Assembly (NCBI GenBank): GCA_026993285.1
Contig: JALWTZ010000008.1
Span: 1-9,526, forward strand
Direction of reading: 5' to 3'
Length of the DNA: 9,526 bases
Source of the DNA: Lysobacterales bacterium
Lineage (GTDB): Bacteria > Pseudomonadota > Gammaproteobacteria > Xanthomonadales > S139-57
Shown: positions 5,653-9,526 of the stretch, one piece after another
Layout of the letters: each line of letters opens with the position of its first letter
Numbering within the stretch: the stretch's first letter is position 1
Made by a program: the position numbers and the translations under genes
Notes under the pieces: generated by a model
Told to the model about the DNA's origin: nothing
The model's database searches: none
The model's input: only the letters and a program-made list of their open reading frames with translations

Positions 5653-5669
5653 TTGGCACATCCCTTGCA
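5653..5669 (+). promoter_or_regulatory. Sigma-54 (RpoN) promoter of the flrC-fliEFG cluster
   Basis: TTGGCACATCCCTTGCA: the invariant GG (5655-5656) and GC (5667-5668) are separated by exactly 10 nt, and TTGGCAC and TTGCA match the sigma-54 consensus YTGGCACGrNNNTTGCW almost fully. Transcription should start near 5680, giving a leader of about 50 nt to the ATG at 5730. No other promoter was seen before fliE, fliF or fliG, so the whole cluster may read from here. Confidence 0.8.
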
Positions 5670-5677
5670 TCTCTCCC

Positions 5678-5693
5678 CTTGCCGCCTGGCAAG
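5678..5693 (+). repeat. Small inverted repeat at the predicted transcription start
   Basis: CTTGCC (5678-5683) and GGCAAG (5688-5693) form a perfect 6-bp stem with a GCCT loop, right at the expected sigma-54 start. It abuts the FleQ-like inverted repeat. The role is unknown; it could be an extra binding site or a 5' RNA hairpin. Confidence 0.4.
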
Positions 5694-5694
5694 C

Positions 5695-5708
5695 GTCAAA
5701 GCCTTGAC
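5695..5708 (+). promoter_or_regulatory. FleQ/FlrA-like binding box in the flrC leader
   Basis: GTCAA-AGCC-TTGAC is a perfect inverted repeat with the spacing of the Pseudomonas FleQ box (consensus close to GTCAATAAATTGAC, that is GTCAA-N4-TTGAC). One more pair on each side (C5694 and G5709, then G5693 and C5710) extends the symmetry to 7-nt arms. It would lie about +15 to +28 from the predicted start. At several P. aeruginosa flagellar promoters FleQ likewise binds in the leader rather than far upstream. The central AGCC differs from the usual AT-rich centre. Confidence 0.6.
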
Positions 5709-5729
5709 GCAGGATGAGTGGAGTAGAAC

Positions 5730-7070
5730 ATGGCAAGAGAAACCATACTGGTGGTGGATGAAGACCCCGCCTTGCGCAAACACACGGCACGGACCCTGCA
5801 GGAAGCTGGCTTCATTGTGGAGCAGGCAGAAGACCGCATGCAGGCCAGGGAAAAGGTGGCTGAAAAGCATTACAGCCTGGTCATTGGGCATGACAGCCAG
5901 TCGGTCCATTCCCGACGCTCCCTGCTGAAGCAGCTGCACGCACTCAAGCCCGACTTGCCGGTGATTGTGCTGGCGGAATCCCCCACACTGGAGCAGGCGG
6001 TCGAAGCCATGCGCTCCGGTGCGGCCGATTATCTGCCCAGGCCGGTAGAACCGAAAAAACTGCTTTCCCGGCTGAAAGTGCTGCTCACCCGCCTGGGACG
6101 GGATGAAGATCAGCTGATTGCTGAAGATCCCCGCAGCCAGGAGATTCTGCAACTGGTGCGCCGGGTGGCACTGACCGATGTCACGGTGATGATTTCCGGG
6201 CCTTCCGGCAGCGGCAAGGAAGTCATCGCCCGCTACATTCACCAGTATTCGCCCCGCGCACGGGCGCCCTATGTGGCCGTCAACTGTGCCGCCATTCCGG
6301 AAAACATGCTCGAGGCCATCCTGTTCGGTCACGAAAAAGGGGCCTTCACCGGTGCCATCGACACCCGTCCCGGCAAATTCGAGCAAGCCCAGGGCGGTAC
6401 CCTGCTGCTGGACGAAATCTCGGAAATGCCCCTGGGCCTGCAGGCCAAACTGCTGCGTGTGCTGCAGGAAAGGGAAGTGGAACGCATCGGCGGCAAGAAA
6501 AGCATTCCACTCAATGTGCGCGTACTGGCCACCACCAACCGCAACCTGAAGCAGGAAGTGCAACAGGGCCGTTTTCGTGAAGACCTGTATTACCGGTTGA
6601 ATGTGTTTCCGGTTCACCTGCCGCCGCTGGCAGCACGCCCCGGTGACATCCTGCCACTGGCCCAGGCCATGATCCGCCGGCAGGCCGGCAATGTCTACCT
6701 CAGCCCGGAGGCCAAGAAAAAACTGCTGCAGCATAACTGGCCGGGCAATGTGCGTGAACTGGAGAATGTGATTCAGCGCGCAATGATTCTCAAAACAGGT
6801 GGCATCATTCAGGCCATCGACCTGCACTTCGAAACACTGGAAACCCAACCCCGGCAAGCCACCACCCTGCCCGTTCCGACACCGGAACTGCCTGCCGGTG
6901 GCAAGTTGTCCAGCGACCTGAAAATGCAGGAGTTCCAGATGATCCAGCAAACCCTGCAGGCCAATGGCGGCAATCGCAAGCAAACGGCGGAAACCCTGGG
7001 CATCAGCCCCAGAACCCTGCGCTACAAACTGGCGCGCATGCGTGAACTGGGCATGAGCATCCCTGGATGA
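5730..7070 (+). CDS. flrC: FlrC/FleR-like sigma-54 flagellar activator with a degenerate receiver domain, 446 aa
   Basis: A cytoplasmic enhancer-binding protein that should remodel RNA polymerase-sigma-54 to turn on middle flagellar genes. Receiver: residues 1-120; AAA+ domain about 130-365; Fis-type helix-turn-helix about 405-440 (NGGNRKQTAETLGIS, RTLRYKL). The AAA+ domain is intact: Walker A GPSGSGKE (157-164), the sigma-54 contact loop GAFTGA (204-209), Walker B GGTLLLDEI (222-230), and the arginine-rich RFREDLYYRLNVF (281-293). The receiver is not. Aligned without gaps to NtrC, the acidic pair survives (Glu11, Asp12), but the phospho-acceptor position 54 is His, position 82 is Ala instead of Thr/Ser, and position 104 is Arg instead of Lys; the usual MPGMDG turn is gone too. 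Asp55 is next door but out of register. No FlrB/FleS kinase gene adjoins; a crotonase gene is upstream. GGAG lies 8 nt before the ATG, and fliE follows after 19 nt. The FlrC/FleR name rests on position before fliE and on overall architecture. Confidence 0.88.
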   Translation: MARETILVVDEDPALRKHTARTLQEAGFIVEQAEDRMQAREKVAEKHYSLVIGHDSQSVHSRRSLLKQLHALKPDLPVIVLAESPTLEQAVEAMRSGAADYLPRPVEPKKLLSRLKVLLTRLGRDEDQLIAEDPRSQEILQLVRRVALTDVTVMISGPSGSGKEVIARYIHQYSPRARAPYVAVNCAAIPENMLEAILFGHEKGAFTGAIDTRPGKFEQAQGGTLLLDEISEMPLGLQAKLLRVLQEREVERIGGKKSIPLNVRVLATTNRNLKQEVQQGRFREDLYYRLNVFPVHLPPLAARPGDILPLAQAMIRRQAGNVYLSPEAKKKLLQHNWPGNVRELENVIQRAMILKTGGIIQAIDLHFETLETQPRQATTLPVPTPELPAGGKLSSDLKMQEFQMIQQTLQANGGNRKQTAETLGISPRTLRYKLARMRELGMSIPG

Positions 7071-7089
7071 AAACACGGGAGAACCAGCA

Positions 7090-7413
7090 ATGAGCGACAT
7101 GAACATTCAGGCCGTACTGCAACAGATCCGCAGTGTGTCGGCACGCATCCAGCCACCGGCCAGTGAAACGCCCACCACGGAAAAGGCCCGTGAAAGCTTT
7201 GGCAAGTTGCTGGAACAATCGGTACAGGGCATCAACCAGCAACAGCAACAGGCCGAGGCGCTGGCCCGGGCCTGGCAACTGGGCGACCCGAACATCAATC
7301 TCTCCGAAGTGATGATCGCCTCGGAAAAGGCCAGCGTTTCCTTCGAGGCAGCCAAACAGGTGCGCAACAAACTCGTGGAAGCCTACCGCGATATCATGAA
7401 CATGCCACTGTGA
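7090..7413 (+). CDS. fliE: Flagellar hook-basal body protein FliE, 107 aa
   Basis: FliE joins the MS ring to the rod and is among the first substrates exported through the flagellar type III apparatus. The C-terminal part is diagnostic: INLSEVMIASEKASVSFEAA (69-88) and VRNKLVEAYRDIMNMPL (91-107), close to FliE proteins generally. The N-terminal 30 residues are polar and poorly conserved, and a run of five glutamines occurs at 50-54. The length is normal. GGGAG lies 10 nt before the ATG; a Met at residue 4 is a possible alternative start. The gene sits 19 nt after flrC and 11 nt before fliF, with no sigma-54 site in either gap, so it is likely transcribed from the promoter ahead of flrC or from one inside flrC that I could not recognise. 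Confidence 0.96.
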   Translation: MSDMNIQAVLQQIRSVSARIQPPASETPTTEKARESFGKLLEQSVQGINQQQQQAEALARAWQLGDPNINLSEVMIASEKASVSFEAAKQVRNKLVEAYRDIMNMPL

Positions 7414-7424
7414 GGAAACGATAG

Positions 7425-9134
7425 ATGGCCATGGTCAAGGCAGAAACGCTGGAAAGCACAACCAGCGCCACCCCCGGTAGCCAGCCCCTGGGCGGACTGA
7501 CCAGCATGCCCTTCCTGCGACAGGTGGGTGCCCTGCTGGGTGTGGCCGCTGCCGTGGCACTGGGTGTGATGATCGTGCTTTGGAGCCGCGAACCCAACTA
7601 CGCCATGCTCTACAGCACCAGCTCCTCCCGTGACCTGGCACAAATGGTGGAACAGCTGGATCGCATGGCCATCCCCTACAAGCTGGAAGGCAACACCATC
7701 CAGGTACCGGCCGATCAGGTACACCGTACCCGCCTGCTGCTGGCCCGGCAGGGGCTGCCGGCATCCACCGAAAGCCTGGGCTATGAACTGCTGGACAAGG
7801 AACAGCCTTTCGGCATGAGCCGGATGATGGAGGCCAGCCGCCACAATCGGGCCCTGGAAGGAGAACTGGCGCGAACCATCGCTTCACTGCAAACCGTGCG
7901 CAGTGCGCGGGTACACATCGCCACCCCCAAACCCTCCGCCTTCGTGCGCCAGCATCAGAAACCCAGTGCCTCCGTGGTGGTGGAACTGGCCCAGGGAGGC
8001 AGCATCGCCCAGGACGATATCCAGGGTATTGTTCACCTGGTGGCCTCCAGCGTGCCGGAACTGGCCCCGGAGCAGGTTACCGTGGTGGACCAGAAAGGCC
8101 GCCTGCTGACCCGAAGCAGCAAGGCCGGTGAACTGGATACCGCCAGCGACCGCCTGGCCTACCGCCAGAAAGTCGAGCAACTCTATACCGATCGTGTGCT
8201 CAGCCTGCTGCAACCCATTACGGGCGTGGAAGGTGTCCGCGCACAGGTTTCCGCCGAAATCGAATACAAGCGGGTGGAAATGGCCAGTGAAAACTACACG
8301 CCCAAACCCGAAGCCATTCGCAGTGAACAAACCCGGGAAGAAAGCCGTACCGGTAACGGTGCCCAGGGGATTCCCGGTGCGCTGACCAACCAGCCACCTC
8401 CAGCCGGTGCCACGGGCGAGACTGCCGCCATGAGCAGCCAGGGTGTGCTCAACAGCAGCCGGGAAGCCACCCGCAACTACGAACTGGACAAGACCTACAG
8501 CCATGTACAGGTCACACCCGGTGAAATCAAGCGGATCTCTGTTGCCGTCGTGCTCAACCACCGCCTGGGCAAGGATGCCGAAGGCAACCCGGTCGAACAA
8601 CCCTTCAGTGATGAGGAAATCCAGCAAATCACCCGGCTGGTTCAGGATGCCGTGGGTTATGACCCGGCCCGTGGTGATCAGGTGGTGGTCACCAACCTGC
8701 CCTTCAGCCCGAAGGAAGAGGAAGTGGCCCCGCCGCTGCCCATCTGGCAACAGCCCTGGCTGTGGAACTTGTTGCGCCAGTTCATCGGCCCCATGTTATT
8801 GTTACTACTGGCCGTCATGGTGCTGCGGCCGGTATTGCGCAACCTGACCACGCCGCCCGCAACCCTGCCGCCTCCGGGGCAGAATACCGACAACCAACCA
8901 TCACTGACGGCGGAACAGCTGGCACAACTGCCTCCGGAACAGCGCAAGGCCTATGAGGCGGAAGTGAAGCACAGTGGTGAAGGGCATGCCGGTGAAGAAG
9001 AAACCGATGATCTGTTGATGCTGGAGGATGAGGAAAGTTACGAAAAACGGCTGGATCGGCTGCGGGATGTTGTCAATGAAAACCCCGCGCGCGCCGCGCA
9101 GGTGGTCAAGGGCTGGTTGAACGAAGATGGCTGA
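7425..9134 (+). CDS. fliF: Flagellar MS-ring protein FliF, 569 aa
   Basis: FliF assembles the MS ring in the inner membrane, the base on which the export gate, rod and the FliG switch ring are built. Membrane segment 1 is at about 34-53 (VGALLGVAAAVALGVMIVLW) and segment 2 at about 451-470 (IGPMLLLLLAVMVLRPVLRN). Between them is the periplasmic part with the ring-building motifs, including ARQGLP (about 107-112), ELARTI and VRSARVHIATPKPS (about 158-171). The C-terminal cytoplasmic tail, YEKRLDRLRDVVNENPARAA followed by QVVKGWL, is the FliG-binding helix pair and is complete. AGGAAACG lies just before the ATG; ATG at residue 3 is an equally placed alternative. The stop overlaps the fliG start by 8 nt, consistent with coupled synthesis of the two contacting proteins. 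Length and order are ordinary for gammaproteobacteria. Confidence 0.97.
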   Translation: MAMVKAETLESTTSATPGSQPLGGLTSMPFLRQVGALLGVAAAVALGVMIVLWSREPNYAMLYSTSSSRDLAQMVEQLDRMAIPYKLEGNTIQVPADQVHRTRLLLARQGLPASTESLGYELLDKEQPFGMSRMMEASRHNRALEGELARTIASLQTVRSARVHIATPKPSAFVRQHQKPSASVVVELAQGGSIAQDDIQGIVHLVASSVPELAPEQVTVVDQKGRLLTRSSKAGELDTASDRLAYRQKVEQLYTDRVLSLLQPITGVEGVRAQVSAEIEYKRVEMASENYTPKPEAIRSEQTREESRTGNGAQGIPGALTNQPPPAGATGETAAMSSQGVLNSSREATRNYELDKTYSHVQVTPGEIKRISVAVVLNHRLGKDAEGNPVEQPFSDEEIQQITRLVQDAVGYDPARGDQVVVTNLPFSPKEEEVAPPLPIWQQPWLWNLLRQFIGPMLLLLLAVMVLRPVLRNLTTPPATLPPPGQNTDNQPSLTAEQLAQLPPEQRKAYEAEVKHSGEGHAGEEETDDLLMLEDEESYEKRLDRLRDVVNENPARAAQVVKGWLNEDG

Positions 9135-9526
9135 AGAAAACGAAGAAGAAATCAAGCTCAGTGGAGATGACAAGTCCGCCATCCTGCTGATGACCCTGGG
9201 CGAGCAGGCCGCCGCCGAGGTACTCAAGCACCTGGGCCCCAAGGAAGTGCACCGGGTCGGCACGGCCATGGCCAATCTGGAAAACATCCCCAAGCCCGCG
9301 GTCAACGCCGTCATTCGGGAATTTGCCATGGAAGTGGGAGAACAAACGGCACTGGGTGTGAACTCCGATTCCTACATCCGCAAGGTGCTGGTGGATGCCC
9401 TGGGTGAAGGCAAGGCCTCCGGGCTGGTGGACAAGATTCTCCTCGGGCGCAACTCCAAGGGGCTGGAAGCCTTGAAATGGATGGATGCCCGTGCCGTGGC
9501 CGATGTCATTCGCCACGAACACCCGC
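9127..9526 (+). CDS. fliG: Flagellar motor switch protein FliG (N-terminal 133 residues; cut by window edge)
   Basis: Translated by hand from the ATG at 9127; the frame stays open to the end of the window. FliG forms the rotor ring that contacts the stator and, through its N-terminal domain, the FliF tail. The visible N-terminal domain reads KSAILLMTLGEQAAAEVLKH (16-35), LGPKEVHRVGTAMANL (36-51), and the turn to the middle domain LLGRNSKGLEALKWMDA (105-121) followed by VADVIRHEHP, all typical of FliG. It starts with an acidic stretch (AEENEEE) before the first helix. The start overlaps the fliF stop by 8 nt, and the ribosome site, inside fliF, is weak (ACGAAG). The torque-generating C-terminal domain with its charged helix is outside the window. 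Confidence 0.96.
   Translation, partial: MAEENEEEIKLSGDDKSAILLMTLGEQAAAEVLKHLGPKEVHRVGTAMANLENIPKPAVNAVIREFAMEVGEQTALGVNSDSYIRKVLVDALGEGKASGLVDKILLGRNSKGLEALKWMDARAVADVIRHEHP

Noticed and set aside
5883..5930. Frameshift or sequencing error explaining the missing Asp54 in the FlrC-like receiver
   Set aside because: Segments before and after align to receiver domains in the same frame with no gain or loss of length, and two other core residues (82 and 104) are changed as well, so true divergence fits better.
5331..7106. A 591-codon open frame on the minus strand
   Set aside because: It runs antisense through the crotonase 3' end and flrC, with low-complexity Gln/Gly/His-rich composition typical of the mirror frame of GC-rich genes; the plus-strand proteins are clear family members.

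Overview
The window looks like chromosomal DNA of a polarly flagellated gammaproteobacterium with GC-rich coding sequence. The reasons are a FleR/FlrC-type sigma-54 activator directly ahead of fliE-fliF-fliG, a sigma-54 promoter with a FleQ/FlrA-like box, a sigma-28-like promoter ahead of a chemoreceptor operon, and Gram-negative envelope proteins. Genus cannot be fixed from the sequence alone. No tRNA, rRNA, CRISPR array, insertion sequence or origin was seen. The longest gene-free stretch is about 200 bases (877-1079).

Layout. 1-876 (minus) is a two-gene taxis operon. A soluble Aer-type PAS protein (349-876) overlaps by 32 nt a membrane-anchored HAMP/chemoreceptor protein (start at 380, runs off the left edge). 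Together they resemble an Aer receptor split in two, as in CetB/CetA of Campylobacter. A sigma-28 (FliA) promoter-like sequence lies just upstream (907-933). 1080-3311 (plus) holds an uncharacterised exported protein followed 12 nt later by a DASS/SLC13 anion transporter that starts with TTG. 3394-3902 (minus) is a BrnT/BrnA type II toxin-antitoxin pair, more AT-rich than its surroundings, with a promoter whose -10 box lies inside a perfect palindrome and whose predicted start of transcription falls on the brnT ATG. 4024-4716 (minus) is a rhomboid intramembrane protease. It diverges from an enoyl-CoA hydratase family gene (4835-5605, plus).

5606-9526 (plus) is a flagellar cluster: sigma-54 promoter (5653-5669), FleQ/FlrA-like box in the leader (5695-5708), a FlrC/FleR-like activator (5730-7070), fliE, fliF and the start of fliG.

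Two points stand out. First, the FlrC-like protein has an intact sigma-54-activating AAA+ domain and a Fis-type helix-turn-helix. Its receiver domain, however, has lost the phospho-acceptor Asp (His54), the conserved Thr/Ser (Ala82) and the conserved Lys (Arg104), and no FlrB/FleS kinase gene sits beside it. This suggests control by something other than standard phosphorelay. Second, the split energy-taxis receptor keeps the Aer FAD-site residues at identical positions and appears to be wired into the flagellar sigma-28 regulon.
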